A stretch of 33,533 nt of DNA from Thermodesulfobacteriota bacterium (GCA_028278625.1 JANQDY010000189.1:1-33533); one strand, 5' to 3'. Positions 24,688-33,023 are shown, counted from the stretch's first letter. The notes: a model not told the origin generated them from the letters alone. Translations and numbers: made by a program.

Positions 24688-25608
24688 ATGCAACGTCCCT
24701 CAACTGGCTTTCAAACCATCGACATCACCAACGAAACACTCTTGAAATCACCCATTTCCTATCAAGTGGCCCATTCCCTAAGTGGCAGGCTTCGCATTAG
24801 AATTCCTTCCCTTACCCATTCAAAAGATCTGTCGCTTTGTGAGAAGCAGAGACTCGCCTCCCTCAGAGGAGTACGAAAAGTCTCATCAAATCATCATTGC
24901 GGCAGTTTCACGATTCACTACGATCCGAAAATCACGAAAGAGAAAGTTATTCTTGAAGACCTCGCATGTACCCGCGTCTCTGATCTGATGGACATAGGAA
25001 ACCGGACAATCACCCGAAAGAAAGGTATTTCCGGAAAAACCCGCTCCCGCCTTCGCTGGGCCGTCGCCACGGTGATTCTGACGGTCATATTTTCAGACAC
25101 TCTTTTTCCTTTGAGAATCCTTCTCTATGTCATGATTGTGTTCATCTCCATTCCCATTTATCAACGGGCCTACGAGACTGCTTTCAAAAACCGTCGTTTT
25201 GACCTTGATCTGCTCAACGCTTTTGCCATGACCCTCGGGTTGCTGGCGGATAACCTTGTGGTGACCGCCGTCATGGCCCTGCTCATATACCTGGGGGACT
25301 ATATCAATGAACGCATCGCCTCGGGCTCCAGCAAAACCCTCTGCATGCTGATGGGAGAGAACGAATCGGATGAAGCGGCCAACAATCCCAATAACCGGCA
25401 TCTCAGACTGGTTATTGGATTGGGCACACTGACGCTCGGGACCATCATGCTGCCGCTGCCAGGTCCCGGACTCGTTATCATCCCCATCGGTCTCGGCATG
25501 CTGGCAAAAGAGCGTGAATGGGCAAAACGGCTGAATGACTGGTTTAATGAAAAGCTCAACAAGACGCTACCGCAGGCAGAAGTTTCTCCCGCGGGAGCAA
25601 AATCATGA
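24688..25608 (+). CDS. HMA2 domain + P-type-ATPase N-terminal membrane half + PGPGW domain fusion
   Basis: A 306-residue membrane protein. Residues about 24-100 are an HMA2-like domain (HSLSGRLRIRIP, then HHCGSFTIHYDP). Residues about 115-220 match the first membrane segments of the P-type ATPase encoded at 28857: SIPIYQRAYETAFKNRRFDL and LLNAFAMTLGLLADNL, then LLIYLGDYINERIASGSSKT. The resemblance stops where the actuator domain would begin; there is no TGES, DKTG or GDGIND motif. In its place a PGPGW domain follows (LPLPGPGLVIIPIGLGMLAK, about residues 253-272, then REWAKRLNDW). The ATG at 24688 has AAAGGAG 5 bases upstream. No frame disruption is visible, so it looks like a made protein and not debris. 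Confidence 0.8.
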   Translation: MQRPSTGFQTIDITNETLLKSPISYQVAHSLSGRLRIRIPSLTHSKDLSLCEKQRLASLRGVRKVSSNHHCGSFTIHYDPKITKEKVILEDLACTRVSDLMDIGNRTITRKKGISGKTRSRLRWAVATVILTVIFSDTLFPLRILLYVMIVFISIPIYQRAYETAFKNRRFDLDLLNAFAMTLGLLADNLVVTAVMALLIYLGDYINERIASGSSKTLCMLMGENESDEAANNPNNRHLRLVIGLGTLTLGTIMLPLPGPGLVIIPIGLGMLAKEREWAKRLNDWFNEKLNKTLPQAEVSPAGAKS

Positions 25609-25680
25609 GGGTCAACACGGATATTTAGAAATCAGCCTGCAACACTTCCTTAATCAGCGTCTTTGTGGAACGGGACAGAT

Positions 25681-26796
25681 ATGGAAAAGATGATGAAACC
25701 CAACATATACTGGCTGACCGTATTCATTCCCATATCGATCCTCATCAATTACGTACCGGCGCTGAAAAATGACATCGCCCTTTTCGTCTGTTCCTGCCTG
25801 GCCATGGTGGTCTTGTCCAGCCTCATCAGTACCGCCACGGAACATCTGGCAGCCAGTATCGGGGCCAAAATCGGCGGTCTGCTGAATGCGTCTTTCAGCA
25901 ACCTGCCCGAAATCATTTTCGGGACCGTGGCCCTGTACCATGGCCTGGGTGATCTGGTGAAAGCCGCCATGACCGGCGCCATCATCGGCAACCTTCTGTT
26001 CGTTTTGGGACATGCCATGCTGGCCGGCGGGCTCAAAAACGGCGTTCAACGCTTTTCCGTATCCAGGGTCAGCGATTTTTCCACGGGTCTCATTATTGCG
26101 TCCATGGCGCTCTTCATTCCCACGGTATATCAGGAGGTGGCAATGGAGGCGGCAGACGGCTTTACTCACGATGAGACAATGGCCATCAGCCTTTTGATCG
26201 CCATCATGCTGCTGTTGAGCTATGTGGGGAGCCTCATCTACACGCTTTTTAGCAAGGAAAAAGACGAGGAGGAGGCATCAGACAGGGAAGAGGCTCAAAT
26301 CGGTAAACCGTGGAGCAAGAAGAAGGCCGGTATCGTCTTAGGCATATCCAGTTTCCTGATTGCCGTGATTTCAGATTACGTGGCCGGATCCATCAACGTC
26401 GTCGAAAAGGTTTTCGGCCTGACGCATCTCTTCATGGGCGTCGTTGTCATCGCCATTATCGGCAATGTGGCCGCCCAAACCACAGCCGTTCGCATGGCCA
26501 TGAAGAACAAAATGAATCTCTGTATCGAGGTGGCCGTCAACGCCAGTTCTCAGGTGGCCCTGCTGGTGGTGCCGCTCCTTGTTTTTGCGTCCTACATTTT
26601 CGGTCATCCCATCAATCTCCATTTCGGTTTCCATGAAATCGTCGCAGTGGCCGGTGCGGTGATACTGACAACCCAGATCTGTCTTGACGGAAAATCCAAC
26701 TGGCTCAATGGAATGCAGATGCTGGTCCTTTACACCATTATCGCGGTATTGTTCTTCTTCGCCCCTGAGATGGGTGCTGCGCAATCGTTCAAATGA
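25681..26796 (+). CDS. Ca2+/H+ antiporter-like cation exchanger (CaCA superfamily)
   Basis: A 371-residue inner-membrane protein with about ten or eleven hydrophobic helices. The two alpha-repeat signatures of CaCA exchangers are visible: NLPEIIFGTVALYHG with AAMTGAIIGNLLFVLGHAML in the first half, and IIGNVAAQTTAVRMAMKNKM with VAVNASSQVALLVVP in the second. An acidic linker (EKDEEEASDREE) separates the halves, as in CAX/ChaA. In the second repeat the common GNAAEH reads GNVAAQ, so one usual acidic residue is missing and the ion may differ. A TTG 18 bases upstream is an alternative start. The last 4 bases overlap the ClC gene. Confidence 0.85.
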   Translation: MEKMMKPNIYWLTVFIPISILINYVPALKNDIALFVCSCLAMVVLSSLISTATEHLAASIGAKIGGLLNASFSNLPEIIFGTVALYHGLGDLVKAAMTGAIIGNLLFVLGHAMLAGGLKNGVQRFSVSRVSDFSTGLIIASMALFIPTVYQEVAMEAADGFTHDETMAISLLIAIMLLLSYVGSLIYTLFSKEKDEEEASDREEAQIGKPWSKKKAGIVLGISSFLIAVISDYVAGSINVVEKVFGLTHLFMGVVVIAIIGNVAAQTTAVRMAMKNKMNLCIEVAVNASSQVALLVVPLLVFASYIFGHPINLHFGFHEIVAVAGAVILTTQICLDGKSNWLNGMQMLVLYTIIAVLFFFAPEMGAAQSFK

Positions 26797-28535
26797 CTTC
26801 TGACACAAGACAAAGGAATATGCCGGAACCGTTTTGGATTCCCCGCAACCTCCCTTTCATGTGTATCCTATCATTTTCGGTGGGCATCATTGCCGGCATC
26901 GGCGCCTGGGCCTTTCGAATGCTCATCGGCCTTTTCCATAACATCCTTTTTTTGGGCAAGTTCCAGTTTTACTATGACGCCAATTTGCATACGCCGCAAA
27001 ACCCCTGGGGACCCGGGGTAATTCTTGTTCCAGTCGTCGGTGCACTCATGGTCGCGTGGCTGGTAAGGACCTTCGCGCCGGAAGCCAAAGGGCACGGTGT
27101 TCCGGAGGTCATGGACGCCGTTCACTATAGTGACGCCAAGATCAGGCCCGTTGTTGGGCTGATCAAGGCCGTGGCATCGGCCGTTTGCATCGGCAGCGGC
27201 GGTTCCGTGGGGCGGGAAGGACCCATTATTCAGATCGGTGCGTCCTTCGGATCGACCCTTGGCCAGATCCTGAAACTCCCCGCCCGGCAGACCGTGACCC
27301 TGATCGCAGCTGGTGCCGGCGGCGGCATTGCCGCCACTTTTAACGCACCCCTGGGAGGGCTCGCCTTCGGCATTGAATTACTTCTGATATCCGTCAACGC
27401 CGCTAATATTCTGCCCGTCACCATTGCCACGGTAACCGCCACCTATATCGGGAGGGCGCTTCTTGGCGTTGAACCGTCATTCTATTTCGCACCGATCACC
27501 CATCTGGATCTGCATTTGTCATCCGGCTTCAGTCTGCTTCTGTTTGTACCTTTCGGCATCATCATGGGTTTTGTCTCGGTCCTTTTTGTCAGGGGCATCT
27601 ACTGGGCCGAGGACCGCTTTGACGCCATGCCGGGAAATAGCTATTCCCGACACCTCTCCGCCATGTGCGTTGTCGGCATAATGCTCTGGCTGGTCATGCG
27701 CCACACGGGATATTACTACATTCAGGGGGTCGGATACGCCACCATCATGGACATCTTACGAACGACACTTTTAAATCCCTGGCTGCTGCTCCTTCTCTTC
27801 TTTTTAAAGTTCATCGCCACCTGCCTCACACTCGGCTCCGGAGGCTCTGGCGGCGTTTTCTCCCCTTCCCTTTTCATGGGCGCCACCTTTGGGGCTTTCA
27901 CGGGCGTCATTTTTGCGAACCTCCTGCCCGGCGTGGGTGCTCACCCGGTAGCCTTTGCCATCGCGGGCATGGCGGCAGGCGTTGGAGCTTCTACCGGCGC
28001 CATCATCACCGGTACCGTCATGATACTTGAGATGACCCAGGATGCCAACGTGGTCCTCCCCATCATGATTACATCAGGCTTCGCCTACGGCATCCGCAAA
28101 TGGCTTTCACCCGGCAGTATCTACACGCTGAAGCTGCTTCGAAGGGGGCACATTGTCCCTGAAGGCCTGCAGGCGGCCATGTCCGAATCACTGAAGGTAA
28201 AAGATATCATGACAACAACCTTTGAGTGCATTGGCAGGGAAAAGCTGACCGACCCATTGCCCAAAACCGCCGTCGTCACTTCCGGCGATTCCATTTTGGG
28301 CTATGTACCCTCAAGTACATCGGGAAACCCGGCCGAAGCGATGGTCCGGGCAGAGCCCATTTTGGCGGCTGCACAAGACCCGGCAAATGACCTCATTCGG
28401 AAAATGGGATCAGCAGAATCCGCATTTGCCCTGGTGACCGCAGACGGGAAGCTGTCGGGAATTCAAGACGTTCTGGGTGTTGTTACCGAACGGGAAATGG
28501 CAGCCTGCCTAATGAAAGAAACAACGCTGAAGTAG
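26793..28535 (+). CDS. ClC-family chloride channel/antiporter with a degenerate CBS tail
   Basis: A 580-residue protein. The ClC filter segments are recognisable: KGHGVPEVMD (the GSGIP region, with His where Ser is usual), GSGGSVGREGPIIQIG (including the gating Glu of GREGP), and GSGGSGGVFSPSLFMGA. About ten to eleven further membrane helices fill residues 15-440. The last 120 residues begin VKDIMTTTFECI and look like a CBS pair that has partly decayed. The start overlaps the exchanger stop (ATGA), so the two are translationally coupled; a chloride path could balance charge for cation movement. A 320-base space follows before the ATPase gene. Confidence 0.92.
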   Translation: MTSDTRQRNMPEPFWIPRNLPFMCILSFSVGIIAGIGAWAFRMLIGLFHNILFLGKFQFYYDANLHTPQNPWGPGVILVPVVGALMVAWLVRTFAPEAKGHGVPEVMDAVHYSDAKIRPVVGLIKAVASAVCIGSGGSVGREGPIIQIGASFGSTLGQILKLPARQTVTLIAAGAGGGIAATFNAPLGGLAFGIELLLISVNAANILPVTIATVTATYIGRALLGVEPSFYFAPITHLDLHLSSGFSLLLFVPFGIIMGFVSVLFVRGIYWAEDRFDAMPGNSYSRHLSAMCVVGIMLWLVMRHTGYYYIQGVGYATIMDILRTTLLNPWLLLLLFFLKFIATCLTLGSGGSGGVFSPSLFMGATFGAFTGVIFANLLPGVGAHPVAFAIAGMAAGVGASTGAIITGTVMILEMTQDANVVLPIMITSGFAYGIRKWLSPGSIYTLKLLRRGHIVPEGLQAAMSESLKVKDIMTTTFECIGREKLTDPLPKTAVVTSGDSILGYVPSSTSGNPAEAMVRAEPILAAAQDPANDLIRKMGSAESAFALVTADGKLSGIQDVLGVVTEREMAACLMKETTLK

Positions 28536-28856
28536 CGGCAACGCATCGCTCCGAAACGCCAGGTAACCACCGCGCACAATCAGAATGCCTCAGAATTATG
28601 GTCGTCGCTTAACCGGTGTCAAGTTAGCATTCCATTAGAGTTCTGTAAGACCCCCTTTTGTTCTTGACCTGATGACACCACGACCTATGATTTTATTTTG
28701 TAGTTATCAAATGTACTTTTTTTTTGACAATGCCGATGCCATATGTTTTAAAGTTCACTGGTTCATATGGTCCCGTACTTTCGATCTGAGCTTTGGCCGG
28801 TATTGTATTTGATAAAGCCTTTAGCGTTGGTTGGTTTTCCATAGAGGAGGTTTTTT
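28536..28856 (+). other. Intergenic leader upstream of the P-type ATPase
   Basis: This 321-base stretch holds no gene I can support. It contains a 7-base dyad GGTGTCA (28615-28621) / TGACACC (28673-28679) with a 51-base interval, a poly-T tract, and a possible promoter described separately. I looked for a -24/-12 (sigma-54) element because an RpoN-box protein is encoded nearby; only a weak GG-N10-GC match (28615-28628) is present. Confidence 0.5.
28724..28752 (+). promoter_or_regulatory. Putative sigma-70 promoter of the P-type ATPase
   Basis: TTGACA (28724-28729), a 17-base spacer, then TTTAAA (28747-28752). The -35 element is perfect, the -10 matches at four positions. It lies about 105 bases before the ATPase start. 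Confidence 0.5.
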
Positions 28857-31244
28857 ATGTTGGCAGACGATTCCGGTCCGGAAATGCCCAGTCCCAATCC
28901 CATGCGGGTTGATCTTGAGATCATTGGCCATAAACCCGCTCCGGGTAAGGATCAATCTGATCCGTTGCACCGAAAACTATCATATCGTATCAAGCATGCC
29001 ATCCGCGGCCGGTTTCGTATCATCATCCCCATCTTGTCCCATCGAAAAGATCTCATCCGCTCTCTGGAATACCACGTGAAAGCCATTGACGCCGTCAAAA
29101 AGGTTGCGTCCAATTACCGTTGCGGGAGCCTGACGATCCAATACGATTTCCCGAGAATCAGGAAAGATAAGATTCTCAAAACCATTGAAGGGCTCACCAT
29201 CGGAGAGCTGAATCAGACGTTACCGGAAGTGCCACCGAAGGTTCGCGAGGAACACGAGGTATCACTTTCCTATCTCAGAAAAGCCGCCGGCGCCGTGGGA
29301 TTGAGTCTGATGCTGACGGGTGTTCCCGTCCTGGCACTTGCCATTGTATACCCTTTCCTGTTCTACATCTGCCTTCCCATCTACAAAAGAGCTTACCGCT
29401 GCATCCGTTACGAACGGCGATTGAATGTGGATTTTCTGGATGCCATGGCACTCAGCGTCGGCATGATGACCGGTGACGTGATCAACGCTTCCCTCATGGT
29501 CATGCTCATTCATCTGGGCGACTACATTCGGGATCTCACCGCCGCCAGCTCCCAGCGAACCATCCGTAAACTTTTGGATTTCCAGGATAACCATGCCTGG
29601 GTATTGCGCGAAGGCGTTGAAATCCAGATAAAAGTGAAAGATATTGTTGAAGGCGACGTGGTGGTTCTCAATACCGGTGATCTTATTCCCGTGGACGGTG
29701 AAGTGATCGAGGGAGAACTGATTGTCGATCAGCAGGTTCTGACCGGTGAGTCCATGCCCATTCACAAAGAAGCCGGCGATGATGTTTTCGCTTCGACGGT
29801 GATCCGGGACGGAAGCGCCTATGCCAAAGCCACCCGAATCGGTGAACGCACCAAGGTGGCCCAGGTGGTGCGTCTTGTGGAAGAAGCCCCCCTTTATGAA
29901 ACCAGGATTCAGAACCATGCGGAAAAATTCGCCGACCGACTGGTGGCACCGTCGCTTTTGACAACGGGCCTTCTGTTCGCGGGCACCATGAACCTGGCCC
30001 AGCTGGCAGCCCTTCTGACAGTCGATTTCGGGACCGGCGTCAGGGTTTCCGCACCCACCGCGGTACTCTCTTCCATGATTACTTCCGCTTCAAACGGCAT
30101 ACTCATAAAGGGCGGCAGCTATCTGGAGAAGCTGTGCCACACGGACACCATCATATTCGACAAAACCGGCACCCTTACCACGGGTGTCATTCACGTGGAA
30201 GATCTCATTTCCTTTAACGGCTACGGGAATTCGGAACTCCTCTCTTACGCCGCCACCGCCGAATTGCAGATGACCCACCCCATTGCCGAAGCAGTGGTCC
30301 GCCATGCCCAGGTTCATGAAATTCCGCTGAAGGAGCGAAAAGGCGTTAAATATGTCGTGGGCCGTGGTGTGTGGGCGGATATTCAAGGCAAGGAAACCCT
30401 TGTGGGAAGCCTTCGGCTCATGCGGGAAAACAACGTTGAGGTTGACCCAAGCGTGCTTGAAACCAGGGATAAGATGGTAGACTCGGGAAAGGCGTGCCTG
30501 TACGTTGCCATCGACAATGAATTCGGCGGCCTGATCTCTTTCAGAGACCAGATTCGCCAGGAATCCAAACAGATGATCGATGAACTTCACCGCGTGGGCG
30601 TCAAGCAAGTGGTCATGCTCACCGGAGATGTAAAGCAGGTGGCGGAACCTGTTGCCGAATCCTTGGGCATTGACAGATGCGTGGCGGAAATGCTGCCGGA
30701 GCAGAAAGCGGAAGTGGTGCGGGAACTCAAGGAGCAGGGTCACACGGTCGCATTTGTGGGAGATGGCATTAACGATTCCGTGGCACTCTCCTATGCTGAC
30801 ATCGGTTTCTCGGTCAAAGGCGGTGCGGATATCGCCAAGGAGACGGCCGGTGTTATTCTGCTGAACGAAAACCTCATGAACATTCCAAAAGCCTTTGAGA
30901 TCAGCCGGAACACCATCCGTCTCATTAAGGAAAGCTACTGGATCGTGGGAAGTTTCAATGTGGTTGCCTATGCTCTGGCCGCCATCGGCTTGGTATCTCC
31001 GGTCATCACCACATTAATCAGCAACGGTTCGGCGGTGGTTGCCTGTGTCAACGGCATGAAACCGATGATTAAAATGAAACTGAGCGGCTCACGAAGAAAA
31101 CCTGAAGGGCCTGTCATAAAACACAAGATCGGAAAACTGCAACTTTCAGGCGGCCCGCGCGTGGCGACTGAGGCGGTCCGGGCCCCACTGACGCCCGAAC
31201 AGGATCAAAATGCATATCAGGCCGAAACAAGCACAATCCATTAG
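28857..31244 (+). CDS. P1B-like cation-transporting P-type ATPase with HMA2 domain and no CPC motif
   Basis: A 795-residue ATPase. Residues about 40-120 are an HMA2 domain (HAIRGRFRIIIP, YRCGSLTIQYD). The catalytic set is complete: TGES at 296-299, phosphorylated Asp435 in FDKTGTLTTG, the P1B-specific HP in MTHPIAEAVV, MLTGD, and VGDGINDS around 634-641. In the metal-selecting membrane helix the usual CPC is replaced by GTG (FGTGVRVSAPTA, residues 391-402), and near the end ISNGSAVVACVNGMKP stands where LHN..S is usual. The ion is therefore not predictable as Cu, Zn or Cd. A GAGGAGG ribosome site precedes the ATG. The C-terminal 50 residues are basic and hydrophilic. It is followed 26 bases later by a PacL-like gene. 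Confidence 0.9.
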   Translation: MLADDSGPEMPSPNPMRVDLEIIGHKPAPGKDQSDPLHRKLSYRIKHAIRGRFRIIIPILSHRKDLIRSLEYHVKAIDAVKKVASNYRCGSLTIQYDFPRIRKDKILKTIEGLTIGELNQTLPEVPPKVREEHEVSLSYLRKAAGAVGLSLMLTGVPVLALAIVYPFLFYICLPIYKRAYRCIRYERRLNVDFLDAMALSVGMMTGDVINASLMVMLIHLGDYIRDLTAASSQRTIRKLLDFQDNHAWVLREGVEIQIKVKDIVEGDVVVLNTGDLIPVDGEVIEGELIVDQQVLTGESMPIHKEAGDDVFASTVIRDGSAYAKATRIGERTKVAQVVRLVEEAPLYETRIQNHAEKFADRLVAPSLLTTGLLFAGTMNLAQLAALLTVDFGTGVRVSAPTAVLSSMITSASNGILIKGGSYLEKLCHTDTIIFDKTGTLTTGVIHVEDLISFNGYGNSELLSYAATAELQMTHPIAEAVVRHAQVHEIPLKERKGVKYVVGRGVWADIQGKETLVGSLRLMRENNVEVDPSVLETRDKMVDSGKACLYVAIDNEFGGLISFRDQIRQESKQMIDELHRVGVKQVVMLTGDVKQVAEPVAESLGIDRCVAEMLPEQKAEVVRELKEQGHTVAFVGDGINDSVALSYADIGFSVKGGADIAKETAGVILLNENLMNIPKAFEISRNTIRLIKESYWIVGSFNVVAYALAAIGLVSPVITTLISNGSAVVACVNGMKPMIKMKLSGSRRKPEGPVIKHKIGKLQLSGGPRVATEAVRAPLTPEQDQNAYQAETSTIH

Positions 31245-31270
31245 ATGTAATCAATAGGGAGGAATTGAAT

Positions 31271-31516
31271 ATGGGGGCTTTTTTCTGGGGGATGCTGGGT
31301 GGCGTTATTGTACTGATGGCCAAAAGAAGCAAACGGATGTCCTCGGTGGCGGAATCGGCCGGCAAGGTGGATCAGGGAATCATCGGAAGAATGAAATTTT
31401 GTGCCTCTGAACTCGTGGAAGACTTTCGAGACCTGGTAGCCGAAAGCAAAATGGAACTTGAGGCTGAAAAAGCGGCACAGGCCGAGGTGGACTTGCATAA
31501 ACAAGATCAGCAATGA
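31271..31516 (+). CDS. PacL-like small membrane protein A
   Basis: An 81-residue protein: a glycine-containing membrane helix (residues 2-17, FFWGMLGGVIVLMA), a short basic turn (KRSKR), then a hydrophilic Glu/Ala-rich helix with ELVEDFRDLVAESKMELEAE and the tail AEVDLHKQDQQ. This order, N-terminal helix, Glu/Ala-rich region and a D-L-H tail, is like the mycobacterial PacL proteins that cluster and stabilise metal-efflux P-ATPases, although the His-rich end is reduced. GGAGG lies 8 bases before the ATG. It directly follows the ATPase gene. Homology to PacL is not proven; DUF5132 or another small-protein family is possible. Confidence 0.65.
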   Translation: MGAFFWGMLGGVIVLMAKRSKRMSSVAESAGKVDQGIIGRMKFCASELVEDFRDLVAESKMELEAEKAAQAEVDLHKQDQQ

Positions 31517-31651
31517 TATGCTTAATCAGTACATGGAGAGGGTTACATTTGATGCGCAGGCGCATGGTTTTTGCGGTTGTGATTAGGGCAGTAAAATCCA
31601 TCAACAATTTGGGTTAACCAAGGGAAACATTTCCAATAAGGAGGAGCAGTA

Positions 31652-31882
31652 ATGGAAGAGATTGCATTAGGAGTACTGGGCGGCATTGTCGTGGTTGCGG
31701 TGGTCACCAAAACGAAAATTCTTCGTGGGGCGGCCAAGAAAGTCATTAAAACGGGTTATGCCCTTTCAGGCGCCGTCGCTTCAGGCGGCGCATCGGCCCT
31801 CGATTCGGCAAAAGATCTCGTGGCCGAGAGCAAAGCGGAATATGAAGCCGCACAGGTTGCAAAGGCCGAAGCCGCTGCCTAA
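31652..31882 (+). CDS. PacL-like small membrane protein B
   Basis: A 76-residue relative of the proteins at 31271 and 32693: a membrane helix at residues 4-20 (IALGVLGGIVVVAVV), a basic stretch, a Gly/Ala/Ser-rich turn, and SAKDLVAESKAEYEAAQVAK near the end. It shares D-L-x-A-E-S-K-x-E with the other two but has no histidine and no metal-binding tail, so it may only scaffold. AAGGAGG lies 7 bases before the ATG. It is separated by 135 bases from gene A and followed by a structured intergenic region. Confidence 0.65.
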   Translation: MEEIALGVLGGIVVVAVVTKTKILRGAAKKVIKTGYALSGAVASGGASALDSAKDLVAESKAEYEAAQVAKAEAAA

Positions 31883-31897
31883 TTCAGACTGATAATA

Positions 31898-31978
31898 TCC
31901 CGATATTACGGGACTTTTGCCACCCGAAAACAGGCTTGACGCCCTGACGCTAGCGTTCCGTCTTCCTGCTTTCGGGTG
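31898..31978 (+). other. Two adjacent hairpins (possible terminator/attenuator)
   Basis: A first stem TCCCG (31898-31902) / CGGGA (31909-31913) is followed by CTTTT. A second, longer stem pairs CACCCGAAAACAGG (31921-31934) with CCTGCTTTCGGGTG (31965-31978), 14 positions with one mismatch, around a 30-base loop that itself contains GACGC/GCGTT. It lies between the PacL-like gene B and the HMA2-RpoN gene. The first may end transcription; the second may be an attenuator, a processing site or a non-coding RNA. No promoter for the next gene was clear. Confidence 0.5.
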
Positions 31979-32105
31979 CTTTGATTTTGATAAAAGCAAC
32001 AATTTTGGAAACGTCGAAACACCGCTTATTGTACATTTTCACCCGCTGGTGCGTTCAGTATTTTAATGGCGCCAAAGCATTACCAACAAGATATATGGGG
32101 GAAAA

Positions 32106-32642
32106 ATGGAAATAGCACATCAGCTTCCGGGAAGGATGCGAATCAGGATGCCCGCACTTGGGTCTGAAACCTATTGCCGACATTTAAAGGAATCGTTGTC
32201 AGAACATGACGGCATTACCGATTTTCGAATCAATACCGCCTGCAACAACGTGGTTGTATCATATGACCCGGTGCGCCTTGAAACCGAAGATCTTCTGGCC
32301 TTGCTCGAAAAACCCCATCAGTCGGAACCAAAGGCTCCGGCTTCAACCGATGCCAAGAAGGCTCCTGCCAAAGCAACCCAAAAAGCACCGACACGGAAAA
32401 AGGCCGCGGCAAAACCTCAGAAAGGGCCCGCTAAGGACCCGGCGTATTTCAAACCCGCCGTAACACCCGATGTTCAGGAGAGGATTCGCCAGATTATCGA
32501 AAATGAAGATCCCCAAAAGCCCATCAGCGATGGCAGGATCTCGGAAATGCTGAAAGCGGAAAAAATGGGCATCGCTCGGCGAACGGTTGCAAAGTATCGA
32601 GAGATACTTGGAATACCGCCTTCAAACCGGCGCAAGGAATAA
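32106..32642 (+). CDS. HMA2 domain fused to a sigma-54 (RpoN) C-terminal DNA-binding domain
   Basis: A 178-residue soluble protein in three parts. Residues 1-65 are an HMA2-like domain (HQLPGRMRIRMP, then ACNNVVVSYDP). Residues about 75-115 are a Lys/Ala/Pro-rich linker. Residues 119-178 match the C-terminal DNA-binding domain of sigma-54: VQERIRQIIENEDPQKPISD, then GRISEMLKAE, and the complete RpoN box ARRTVAKYRE (157-166) followed by LGIPPSNRRK, nearly the E. coli RpoN ending. The sigma-54 activator-interaction and core-binding regions are absent. It could bind -24 promoter elements without RNA polymerase and so block or modulate sigma-54 promoters. GGGGG precedes the ATG. This combination is not one I know. 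Confidence 0.9.
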   Translation: MEIAHQLPGRMRIRMPALGSETYCRHLKESLSEHDGITDFRINTACNNVVVSYDPVRLETEDLLALLEKPHQSEPKAPASTDAKKAPAKATQKAPTRKKAAAKPQKGPAKDPAYFKPAVTPDVQERIRQIIENEDPQKPISDGRISEMLKAEKMGIARRTVAKYREILGIPPSNRRKE

Positions 32643-32692
32643 GCGGGATATCGGTGAAGGGTGTTGGGTCAGAAGTAAGGAGATAACATTTT

Positions 32693-32923
32693 ATGGAATT
32701 GATTTTTGCAGGTATTATTGGAGGATTGATTGTCCTCATCGGAATGAAATTTGCGCCAAAAAAACCGATCCTCAAATTGCTTATGAGGATGTTTCTGGTG
32801 ATCAGGGATTATCTGCTGTCGGTTTTGGGCGAGGCCTTTGAAAAACTCAAGGACCTCTTTGCCGAAAGCAAGGCCGAGTACGAAAGGGAGAAAGAGGCGG
32901 AAAGAGAAGTGCATATGGATTAA
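32693..32923 (+). CDS. PacL-like small membrane protein C
   Basis: A 76-residue relative of the proteins at 31271 and 31652: a membrane helix (residues 2-19, IFAGIIGGLIVLIGM), a basic APKKP turn, a second amphipathic stretch, and KLKDLFAESKAEYEREKEAE with the tail EREVHMD. The tail has one His and one terminal Asp, compared with DLHKQDQQ in protein A. AAGGAG lies about 10 bases before the ATG. It lies 50 bases after the HMA2-RpoN gene and 100 bases before the last HMA2 gene. Function inferred only from its relatives. Confidence 0.65.
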   Translation: MELIFAGIIGGLIVLIGMKFAPKKPILKLLMRMFLVIRDYLLSVLGEAFEKLKDLFAESKAEYEREKEAEREVHMD

Positions 32924-33023
32924 TCCCTTTTGCCTTCCGAGGCCGTCAACCCTTTAGGTTCCTTTTGCGGCGTGCCATTATTGTCAATCCAACGGTGAAA
33001 TTCCTTTGATCGAAGTGAGGAAA

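Noticed and set aside
28615..28628. Possible sigma-54 (-24/-12) promoter upstream of the P-type ATPase
   Set aside because: Only GG-N10-GC and part of the -12 box match; the -24 box TGGCAC is not present. The other intergenic spaces of the cassette were also searched without a match.
28615..28679. GGTGTCA/TGACACC dyad as a regulator site or transposon end
   Set aside because: The arms are short and 51 bases apart, with no target duplication or transposase nearby.
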